In this document: one piece after another, positions 1 through 7,800 of the stretch
How the letters are laid out: each line of letters opens with the position of its first letter
How positions within the stretch are numbered: position 1 is the stretch's first letter
Source of the DNA: Streptococcus sanguinis
GTDB taxonomy: Bacteria > Bacillota > Bacilli > Lactobacillales > Streptococcaceae
Assembly: GCF_026781265.1 (NCBI RefSeq)
Contig: NZ_JAKUVC010000005.1
Span: 62,001 to 126,000 of the forward strand
DNA length: 64,000 nucleotides
Reading direction: 5' to 3'
Notes under the pieces: generated by a model
The model's database searches: none
Told to the model about the DNA's origin: nothing
Seen by the model: only the letters and a program-made list of their open reading frames with translations
Translations under genes and position numbers: made by a program

Positions 1-648
1 GAGTTTAACAGTGCCAAGGAGCTAAATAGAGAAAATTATTGGCAGCATTTATTGGATTCTCTTAAAGTCTTGCTGGGATTGAAAAACGTTGTGAGGTTGT
101 TATTGGTTTCAACCTTTGGGCAAGTCACTCTGAACATTCTGACGCCAGTAGCGACTCTTTTATTGCTGAAAAGGCCTTTTTGGAATCTGCAGGTCGGCCA
201 GTCCATTGCCGTGTTAGTTATTCTAAGTTCCGCTGGTTTGATCTTAGGGAATATTTTGAGTGGCAGTTTGCTGAAAAAAATTTCGACTAAGCTTGCTATG
301 TATAGTAGCCAAGTATGTGAAGGTTTTATTCTTTGCGGTTTTTTCTGGCAAAACTTTTTACTTGTACTGATAGCAAGCTTTGCTTACTCAGTTACAGTCG
401 GTTTGCTGAGTCCGAGATTGCAGAAATCTGTATTCAGTATGATTCCAGAAGAAGCGATGGGAGCCATCCAGTCAGCTATTAATATATTTAGCATGGCTGT
501 TCCGAGTGTTTTATCCATGCTGTTAATAGCTCTTGCGAGCAGCATGGGAATTATTTATGTTCTCCTACCGCTTGTTTTAATGCTGGTACTGTCTTTCTAC
601 TTGATTATTCCAATGGAGAACTTGAAGGCAGATTCGGATAGCTGTTGA
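1..648 (+). CDS. MFS-type transporter, C-terminal part (5' end outside window)
   Basis: The reading frame is open from base 1, so the gene begins upstream. Only its last 215 or so residues are visible. They contain about five or six hydrophobic segments separated by short basic loops (for example GSLLKKISTKLAM), which looks like the C-terminal half of a major facilitator superfamily permease. A TTG at 52 could act as a start, but the frame continues through it without interruption, so truncation by the window edge is the simpler reading. No substrate can be assigned from this half alone. The stop codon lies inside a hairpin followed by a T-run, so the transcript probably ends here and tatD is transcribed separately. 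Confidence 0.7.
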   Translation, partial: EFNSAKELNRENYWQHLLDSLKVLLGLKNVVRLLLVSTFGQVTLNILTPVATLLLLKRPFWNLQVGQSIAVLVILSSAGLILGNILSGSLLKKISTKLAMYSSQVCEGFILCGFFWQNFLLVLIASFAYSVTVGLLSPRLQKSVFSMIPEEAMGAIQSAINIFSMAVPSVLSMLLIALASSMGIIYVLLPLVLMLVLSFYLIIPMENLKADSDSC

Positions 649-671
649 ATGGTGGCTATCTTATTTTTTTC
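637..671 (+). terminator. Rho-independent terminator overlapping the MFS stop codon
   Basis: GATAGC (637-642) pairs with GCTATC (655-660), followed by TTATTTTTTT. The stem is short but the T-run is good. Confidence 0.55.
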
Positions 672-707
672 TGCTTTGAAGAGACTTCTGATTTTTCAGG
701 TCATTTT

Positions 708-716
708 TGGTATAAT
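708..716 (+). promoter_or_regulatory. Extended -10 promoter for tatD
   Basis: TGGTATAAT is a perfect extended -10 element 30 bp before tatD. I see no convincing -35. Confidence 0.55.
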
Positions 717-745
717 AAAGGACAGGAAATACAAGGAAGTAAAGC

Positions 746-1516
746 ATGAAAATTTTTGATACACACACGCATTTAAATGTGGAAGAATTTGCTGGTCGAG
801 AGGCAGAGGAGCTGCAACTGGCTAAAGAGCTTAGTGTTACTGCACACAATGTTGTGGGTTTTGACCGACCAACCATTGAGCGCGCCTTGGAGTTGGCGGA
901 CAACTATGATCAGCTTTATGCTACGATTGGCTGGCATCCGACTGAGGCTGGGACTTATGATGAGGCGGTGGAAGCCTATCTGCTGGACAAGCTTCGTCAC
1001 CCCAAGGTGCTGGCTCTGGGCGAGATTGGGCTGGATTATCACTGGATGACAGCGCCAAAGGATGTTCAGGAGCGGGTGTTTCGCCAGCAAATCCAGCTTT
1101 CAAAGGATTTAAATCTACCTTTTGTAGTTCATACTCGTGACGCTTTGGAAGATACCTATGAGATTATCAAGAGTGAGGGTGTAGGTCCTCGAGGCGGTAT
1201 TATGCACTCTTATTCGGGTTCTTTGGAAATGGCAGAGCGCTTTATCGAGCTAGGGATGATGATTTCCTTTTCTGGAGTCGTTACCTTTAAAAAAGCGACG
1301 GATATTCAAGAAGCTGCGCAGAACTTGCCCTTGGACAAAATTCTCGTCGAGACTGATGCGCCTTACCTAGCGCCTGTTCCCAAGCGTGGCCGAGAAAACA
1401 AAACAGCCTATACTCGCTATGTGGTAGAGAAAATTGCTGAGCTTCGTGGGCTGACTGTCGAAGAAGTAGCGCAAGCGACCTATGCCAATGCAAAGAAGGT
1501 GTTTGGGCTTGGATAA
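746..1516 (+). CDS. tatD: TatD family metal-dependent deoxyribonuclease
   Basis: This 256-residue protein has full family length and an amidohydrolase TIM-barrel fold. Metal-ligand motifs are in order: DTHTH at residues 5-9, E93 in GEIGLDYHW, H129 in VVHTRDA, H154 in GIMHSYSG and D204 in ETDAPYLAP. The family is a metal-dependent 3'-5' exonuclease and hydrolase of DNA or RNA in the cytoplasm. It opens the conserved tatD-rnmV-rsmA block, which links nucleic acid processing with rRNA maturation. The start is supported by GGAAGTAAAGC just upstream. Its 3' end is overlapped by, or abuts, the next gene. Confidence 0.93.
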   Translation: MKIFDTHTHLNVEEFAGREAEELQLAKELSVTAHNVVGFDRPTIERALELADNYDQLYATIGWHPTEAGTYDEAVEAYLLDKLRHPKVLALGEIGLDYHWMTAPKDVQERVFRQQIQLSKDLNLPFVVHTRDALEDTYEIIKSEGVGPRGGIMHSYSGSLEMAERFIELGMMISFSGVVTFKKATDIQEAAQNLPLDKILVETDAPYLAPVPKRGRENKTAYTRYVVEKIAELRGLTVEEVAQATYANAKKVFGLG

Positions 1517-2099
1517 ATTATTTAACTGGGTAAAAACTAATACAACCGTAAAAAGCAATTTATATATTCTTGGGATAGAATGCGTATTATGTTTTTTCAT
1601 GTTTATTGGGGATTTGGTGAAACCTTTACTAACTTGCACTGTATTAATATGGATTTGTATTTATTGGTATGTTTATCGATGTAACGATAAATTGACTCTA
1701 AAACAATTTTTATTTGGATATCAAGAACGTAATGATTTATATGGAAGCGATGCTTTTTTCTTTAAACTACTGTCAAGTGAATTTTTCAAAATCATAAAGA
1801 GTTATCCAATAACTATGGTATATATTTTATTTTGGTATCTACCTCTGGGTACTTTACAAAAATTTTGGGGTGCAATCAAATCAATTATTGAGATACTAAA
1901 CTTATTTGATATATTGGGTTTTCTCAATACGTTTGAGAATGGTATTGAATATTTAGCAAATATCTTAGTTCCATGTATGTTGGCTTATAAAGATGTAACA
2001 CAAATTGTTGTAAACATAGTGTATCTGATTGTTTTGTGGATAGTGACATATTTTATTTGCTTACGAATCAAATTGTCGAAAATGGAGGTCAATGACTAA
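1509..2099 (+). CDS. Unknown integral membrane protein inserted between tatD and rnmV
   Basis: I do not recognise this protein. The frame encodes about 196 residues from a TTG at 1509, which has AGAAGG nine bases upstream inside the tatD tail. An ATG at 1482 in the same frame would overlap tatD by 35 bp and has no evident ribosome site. Four or five hydrophobic segments are visible, around residues 14-50, 85-105, 115-135 and 165-185, with many aromatic and Cys residues. The DNA is clearly more AT-rich than tatD and rnmV, which suggests later acquisition. Its end overlaps rnmV by 8 bp, so it is translated within the same transcript. No enzymatic motif is visible. Confidence 0.6.
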   Translation: MDKLFNWVKTNTTVKSNLYILGIECVLCFFMFIGDLVKPLLTCTVLIWICIYWYVYRCNDKLTLKQFLFGYQERNDLYGSDAFFFKLLSSEFFKIIKSYPITMVYILFWYLPLGTLQKFWGAIKSIIEILNLFDILGFLNTFENGIEYLANILVPCMLAYKDVTQIVVNIVYLIVLWIVTYFICLRIKLSKMEVND

Positions 2100-2670
2100 T
2101 AACGTGAAAAAACTAAAAATCCCTCAAGTAATCGTCGTTGAGGGCAAGGATGATACAGCCAATCTGCAGCGATTTTACCAAGTTGACACTTACGAGACGA
2201 GAGGTTCCGCTATCAATGAAGAAGACCTAGAGCGGATTGAGAAACTGCACCAGCTGCGTGGGGTTATTGTCTTTACTGATCCAGACTACAATGGCGAGCG
2301 TATCCGTCGAATGATTATGGAGGCAGTGCCAACTGCTCAGCATGCCTTTCTTCGTCGAGATGAGGCAGTTCCCAAGTCTAAGAACAAGGGTAAATCGCTT
2401 GGGGTAGAGCATGCTTCATTTGAGGATTTACAGCAGGCATTGGCTGGGTTGGTCGGATATTTCGATGATGAGGATAATTTTGACATCACCAAAAGCGATC
2501 TTGTGCGACTAGGTCTGCTTATGGGAAGTGACAGCCGTCAGCGCCGAGAGTATCTGGGAGAAGAGCTCCGCATCGGCTATTCTAACGGCAAGCAACTGCT
2601 AAAACGGTTGGAATTGTTTGGGGTGACTTTGGCGGAAGTGGAAGAAGCCATGCTCAAATATTCAGTCTAA
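2092..2670 (+). CDS. rnmV: Ribonuclease M5
   Basis: RNase M5 performs the final maturation of 5S rRNA precursor. The 192 residues begin with a Toprim domain, with catalytic Glu in VIVVEGKDD (about residues 13-21) and the acidic pair in VFTDPDYNGERIR (about 60-72). The C-terminal half carries the family's DLVRLGLLMGSDSRQRREYL segment. GGAGG precedes the ATG by 5 bases inside the end of the upstream gene. The position just before rsmA groups two rRNA-processing functions. Confidence 0.93.
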   Translation: MTNNVKKLKIPQVIVVEGKDDTANLQRFYQVDTYETRGSAINEEDLERIEKLHQLRGVIVFTDPDYNGERIRRMIMEAVPTAQHAFLRRDEAVPKSKNKGKSLGVEHASFEDLQQALAGLVGYFDDEDNFDITKSDLVRLGLLMGSDSRQRREYLGEELRIGYSNGKQLLKRLELFGVTLAEVEEAMLKYSV

Positions 2671-2681
2671 CGGAGTAAGAA

Positions 2682-3536
2682 ATGAAAAAAGTAATTATTA
2701 CGGGCGGCAATAGTGGGATTGGATATCAAACTGCAAAACAGTTAGCTGAGAAAGGTTGGTCAGTGACCCTATTTTGCCGTCGAAAAGAAGCTGCTGAGCA
2801 AGCCTGTGAGAAAATCCGTCAACAAACAGGAAATCTGCATGTGGATTATATCTTGGCTGATTTATCTGAGATGAAGAGTGTCAGTAAAGCAGTGGAGCAG
2901 TATATCCAAAAAGAAGAGACTCTAGATGTTTTAATTAACAATGCAGCCGATTTTGATTTATCGGTCAAAAAACCGATTCTTACCAAAGATGGATTAGAAA
3001 AGCAGTTTGCGACCAATGTGGGCGCTCCGTACTTGCTTTCTTCCTTATTGAAAGACTTGTTGGAAAAGTCAGAAAGTGGTCGGATTATTAATATTTCTTC
3101 CCAAGGACTGATGCTTTATCCTTTCATGAAGCTTGATTTTGAAAATTTATCCGGTCAAAAACATTACAGTCCTGCTAAGACCTATTATCAAAATAAACTG
3201 GCCTTGTTGATGCTGTCGCTTTATATGCGGAAGCATTGGAAAGGTATCAAGGTTCAGGCCATCCGTGTGACCAATGTCAAAGTAGATATGCGCCGCTATG
3301 ATCACCTCAGCGCTTTTATGAAAAATCTGTATAAAATTAAGTCGAGATTTTCGATTAGTCCTGAAGAGATGGCGAAAATCTATACAGCCTTATCTACAGA
3401 AGATGGCTATGAGGGCTTTTTGTATGACGAGAAATGTAGAGAAGTCAAGGCTAACGTATTTGCTTACAAGGAAGAAGAACAGAAAAAACTTTACACCTTG
3501 CTAGAGCAAATGACCTTCTTAAAAGATAACGAATAA
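2682..3536 (+). CDS. Short-chain dehydrogenase/reductase (SDR)
   Basis: This is a 284-residue NAD(P)-dependent oxidoreductase of the extended-substrate SDR type. The Rossmann motif TGGNSGIG is at residues 7-14, LINNAAD follows near 87, the catalytic Ser lies in NISSQG, and the YxxxK pair is in TYYQNKLALL near 167-171. The substrate is unknown. GGAGT precedes the ATG. The gene sits 11 bp after rnmV and 20 bp before rsmA, so it is probably co-transcribed with them although it has no obvious link to RNA processing. It looks like an accessory insertion into the block. Confidence 0.8.
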   Translation: MKKVIITGGNSGIGYQTAKQLAEKGWSVTLFCRRKEAAEQACEKIRQQTGNLHVDYILADLSEMKSVSKAVEQYIQKEETLDVLINNAADFDLSVKKPILTKDGLEKQFATNVGAPYLLSSLLKDLLEKSESGRIINISSQGLMLYPFMKLDFENLSGQKHYSPAKTYYQNKLALLMLSLYMRKHWKGIKVQAIRVTNVKVDMRRYDHLSAFMKNLYKIKSRFSISPEEMAKIYTALSTEDGYEGFLYDEKCREVKANVFAYKEEEQKKLYTLLEQMTFLKDNE

Positions 3537-3556
3537 CGAATTAGAAAAGAGAAAAG

Positions 3557-4429
3557 ATGCGTATTGCAGACCATAGTGTGACCCGTGCCATTCTGGAGCG
3601 TCACGGTTTCACTTTTAAAAAATCTTTCGGTCAGAATTTCCTGACGGATACCAACATCCTCCAGAAGATTGTGGATACAGCCGAGATTGACAAAAATGTC
3701 AATGTCATCGAGATTGGGCCTGGTATTGGGGCTTTGACAGAATTTTTGGCCGAAAGTGCCGCGGAGGTCATGGCCTTTGAGATTGATGATCGTCTGGTGC
3801 CCATTTTGGCGGATACTCTGCGCGATTTTGATAATGTGACAGTGGTCAATCAGGATATTCTCAAGGTTGATTTGGCCCAGTACATAGCAGAGTTTAAGAA
3901 TCCAGACCTGCCTATCAAGATAGTGGCAAACTTGCCCTACTACATCACGACGCCGATTCTTATGCATTTGATTGAAAGCGGAATTCCTTTTAGTGAGTTC
4001 GTCGTTATGATGCAAAAAGAAGTGGCAGATAGGATATCAGCTCAGCCTAATACCAAGGCCTACGGTAGTTTGTCAATCGCGGTGCAGTATTACATGACGG
4101 CTAAGGTTGCCTTTATCGTGCCACGGACAGTCTTTGTACCAGCGCCAAATGTGGATTCGGCCATTCTCAAGATGGTGCGCAGAGACCAGCCAGCTGTTGA
4201 AGTACAGGACGAGAAATTCTTTTTCAAGGTTTCCAAGGCCAGCTTTGTCCACCGCAGGAAGACCCTATGGAATAACCTGACCAGTTGTTTTGGGAAGTCA
4301 GAGGAGACCAAAGACAAGTTAACAGCAGCCTTAGAACGAGCTGACTTATCTCCAAGTGTTCGGGGAGAGGCTCTGAGTTTAGAAGAATTTGCGCGCTTGG
4401 CAGACGCTTTGAAGTCTGAGGGATTATAA
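3557..4429 (+). CDS. rsmA: 16S rRNA (adenine1518/1519-N6,N6)-dimethyltransferase
   Basis: RsmA (KsgA) dimethylates two adjacent adenines in the 3' terminal helix of 16S rRNA during late 30S assembly, and its loss gives kasugamycin resistance. The 290 residues contain SAM motif [12 protein letters not shown] (52-62), the acidic loop FEIDDRL, and catalytic motif IV NLPYYI (125-130). The C-terminal [10 protein letters not shown] segment is also typical. An AAAAGAGAAAAG ribosome site precedes the ATG. In related streptococci the next gene is rsgA; here a tRNA and a giant adhesin intervene. Confidence 0.95.
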   Translation: MRIADHSVTRAILERHGFTFKKSFGQNFLTDTNILQKIVDTAEIDKNVNVIEIGPGIGALTEFLAESAAEVMAFEIDDRLVPILADTLRDFDNVTVVNQDILKVDLAQYIAEFKNPDLPIKIVANLPYYITTPILMHLIESGIPFSEFVVMMQKEVADRISAQPNTKAYGSLSIAVQYYMTAKVAFIVPRTVFVPAPNVDSAILKMVRRDQPAVEVQDEKFFFKVSKASFVHRRKTLWNNLTSCFGKSEETKDKLTAALERADLSPSVRGEALSLEEFARLADALKSEGL

Positions 4430-4430
4430 A

Positions 4431-4470
4431 AAAATAGAAGATCTGCTCTATATAGCTGGTCTTCTATTTT
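4431..4470 (+). terminator. Terminator of the tatD-rsmA block
   Basis: AAAATAGAAGA (4431-4441) pairs perfectly with TCTTCTATTTT (4460-4470). The A/T flanks make it usable in both directions. Confidence 0.8.
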
Positions 4471-4536
4471 ACTAATGAGGTACATATGAAAGTGAAATGT
4501 CTGTCTTTTCTCTGCGGTGTAATTCTACTTCATAAT

Positions 4537-4567
4537 AACAAAAAATCCTATCAATCATGATAGGATT
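4537..4567 (-). terminator. Terminator of tRNA-Leu
   Basis: A 10-bp perfect stem, AATCCTATCA (4544-4553) with TGATAGGATT (4558-4567), is followed on the minus strand by a T-run. T's also follow it on the plus strand, so it may stop transcription both ways. Confidence 0.8.
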
Positions 4568-4576
4568 GCTTTTTAT

Positions 4577-4658
4577 GCGGAGGAAGGGATTTGAACCCTC
4601 ACACCCGTACGGGCACATGCGCCTGAAGCATGCGTGTCTGCCGTTCCACCACCTCCGC
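4577..4658 (-). tRNA. tRNA-Leu(CAG)
   Basis: Read on the minus strand, the acceptor stem pairs GCGGAGG with CCTCCGC. The anticodon stem CATGC/GCATG encloses loop TTCAGGC, giving anticodon CAG for CUG codons. A variable arm (TGTGCCCGTACGGGTGT region) and a T-arm around GGTTCAAATCC are present, as expected for a class II tRNA. The CCA end is not encoded. The tRNA lies alone, antisense to its neighbours, between rsmA and the adhesin gene. Confidence 0.95.
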
Positions 4659-4777
4659 TTGAGATTCTATTATAACTTATTTTTGTGAAAATGCCAATAG
4701 AGAATATCAGTTTTTTTCACTGTATGAAAAAAGCAGAAAAATTTCTATTTTTTCTTTACTAAAATAGTTCTATGATA

Positions 4778-4806
4778 TTGCCATTATAGCAAGTATTTGT
4801 TACAAT
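4778..4806 (+). promoter_or_regulatory. Sigma-A promoter of the CnaB adhesin gene
   Basis: TTGCCA, a 17-bp spacer and TACAAT (4801-4806) form a near-consensus promoter. The predicted start near 4813 gives a leader of about 40 nt ending in AAAGGAGAATGTT before the ATG. Confidence 0.8.
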
Positions 4807-4852
4807 TAGATTAATTACTTATTTAGGTAACGAAATAAAAAAGGAGAATGTT

Positions 4853-7800
4853 ATGAAACTGAAAAAATGGCTGCTATTTTTGATGCTGCCCCTTCTGTTT
4901 TTGCTCGATTTGAAGCTGTTTACAGCAACTGCTCAAGCGGATGCTTTGAAGAATGCAATCACAGATATTAAAATCTGGGACTACTCTAATGGCCGCGAAG
5001 CAACCAAGGTTAACGGTGCTTACAATTTGGTTCAAGGGGGAAATTATCGTTATGAACTAGTTTTTGATTTGTCTGCTTACGATAACAAGCTCAAGGATGG
5101 AGATACCTTTACCTTTACAGTACCGAACGGTGCAACCATTGCTGATAATACAACCTTTACCCTGACAGATAATGAAACGCAGGTCCAGCTCGGAGCTGCT
5201 AAGATGACATCGAATGGTTCAGGTAAGGGCGGTCTGATCACGGTTACTATTCAGAATTTGGCAGATTACAAGTCTAAGACAACTGCTAGTGGAGTAAGAG
5301 GAAGTTTCTTCTTTGACTTTCAGGCGACGACAGTAGGCGCTGATCAGGACTGGAATTATAAGCCCGAGGAAACTCAAGGCGCGATGAGCCATAAGGTAAC
5401 CATTAACGAGCGCAAACAGAGCAGTTTTTCAACAGCGGGTGAAAACTACGCTAAGGTTGGAGGGGTCATTGCTAAGAAGCCATATAATTCGGCTATTCTT
5501 GGTAAGAGCGGTGACTACTCGCACAACTGGACTGTGCGTATCAATACTCAGCAAAAGACCTATAACTCTCCGATTGTTATCAAGGATGTCATTCCAGATA
5601 GCAGTGCACCAATGCAATTCGTTCCGGAGCAATTTGTCCTTCGCCAAGGGGAGTACACGCAGAGTTTATCAAGTATTGCGAATTCTGTTATCTTGAAAGA
5701 AGGTCAAGATTATACGGTTGCCTATAATGACACTTATACAGAGTTTACTCTAACCATCAATAACCCAGGCAACCATGCCTTTATGTTGAACTATATGACA
5801 ACTTCACCAGCGGATGGTTCTTTGGTGTCGAATATAGCTGAGATGGAAGTTGATAATGAAAAACTGCCATTCAGAGATGACCGTCCTGGTGTTAAGTCTT
5901 CTACAATAGAACGTAGCAGCCGGATTACAGAGGGCGGTGTCATTACAGCTGATATCAGCAACAGTCTGGTTCTCTACAAGCAAGATTCTAAGACTGGCAA
6001 AATGCTAGAAGGTGCTGTCTTTAAGGTGACAACTCCTAGCGGTGAAGAGATTACTCTGCCGCCGACAGATGCTAACGGTCGGGTTTCTACACAGCCTTTC
6101 TCAAATGAAGAAATCAAGAAAGGTCAATTCACAGTAGAAGAAGTAACAGCTCCGGAAGGCTATGTACTGGATAGCAATCCGATGAAGGTGACTATCAAGG
6201 CTGATGGAGCGGTTAAGACAGTCAAGAATACGGTGGATCCAAATGCCAGCAAAAAGCTGACAGTCAAGAAAATTTGGAAAGATGAAAACAATCAGGACGG
6301 CAAGCGTCCAGCTTCTATTGCTGTAGATGTCTACGCTAACGGTCAAAAGCTAGCTGACAAGACAGTGACCGTAACTGGTGGAAGTACAGATGCGGAGTGG
6401 ACAGCTCAGACAACTGATTTACCAATCTTTGATGCAAGCGGTCAAAAAATCACCTATACAATCGGTGAAGAACAGCTTGATGGCTACGATGCTCCAGAAG
6501 TAGATCAGGAAAATTTCACTGTTACCAATAGTCGTACGCCAGAGAAAATCGCTATCAAAGCTAGCAAGAAATGGGATGACGCTGAAAATCAAGACGGTAA
6601 ACGCCCTGCCAATGTTGTTGTAAAACTTTATAAAGAAGTTGGTGGTCAGAAATCAGAAGTTGAGAACCGAACTCTGACTGAAGCTGACCAGTGGGCAATC
6701 GAGTTCACCAACTTGAACAAATATGAAAAGGGACAAGAAGTTGTTTATTCTCTGGAAGAAGACGCGGTCTCTCACTATCAATCTCAGGTAACTGGCAATG
6801 CTGCTGATGGATTTGTAGTGACCAACACTTATAAGCCAGAAACCATCAAGATTTCCGGTCAGAAGAAGTGGGATGACGCGGAAAACCAAGACGGCAAGCG
6901 TCCAAATGCTGTTAGAGTCAAGATCATGAAAGGCCAAGATATTGTCGATGTACAGGAAGTGACTGCTGCTAACGGTTGGAAATATGAATCCAATCCTCTT
7001 CCTAAGTATGCAGCAGGCCAAGAAATTGCTTATACTGTTGCAGAAGAAACTGTCTCAGGCTACACGAGCAAGGTGGACGGCTACAACATCACCAACTCTT
7101 ACACTCCAGAAACGGTCAATATTTCCGGTCAGAAGAAATGGGAAGATGAGGACAACCAAGATGGTAAGCGTCCAGCTTTTGTTAAGGTTAAAATTCTGAA
7201 TGGTGATACGGTTGTGGATGAGCAAAATGTGACTTCCGCTAACGACTGGAAATATGAGTCCAAGGCTTTGCCTAAGTACGCAGCAGGCCAAGAAATCACT
7301 TATACCGTAAGTGAGGAAGCTGTTCCAGGTTATACTAGTAAAGTAGATGGTTACAACATCACTAATTCTTACACTCCAGAGACAACGACTGTGTCTGGAA
7401 GCAAGACTTGGGAAGATGGCGATAACCAAGATGGCAAACGTCCAGCTTCTATCACAGTTAATCTGCTAGCTGACGGTCAAAAAGTCAATACCCAAACAGT
7501 CGGTGAGGCAGAAGGCTGGTCTTACAACTTTACTGGCTTGCCAGTCTACAAGGATGGCCAACGGATTACCTATACAATAACGGAAGAAGCTGTGCCAGGT
7601 TATTCAACCAGTCTTAACGGCTACAATATCACCAACTCTTATACACCAGAGAAGACAGAAATCACTGCTAGCAAGACCTGGAATGACAGCGACAATCAAG
7701 ACGGCAAGCGTCCAACTAAGATTAGCATTAAGCTGATGAAGACAGTCGGCGGTGTCAAGACAGAAGTCGCTAGCAAGGAAGTGACAGCTGCTGATCAATG

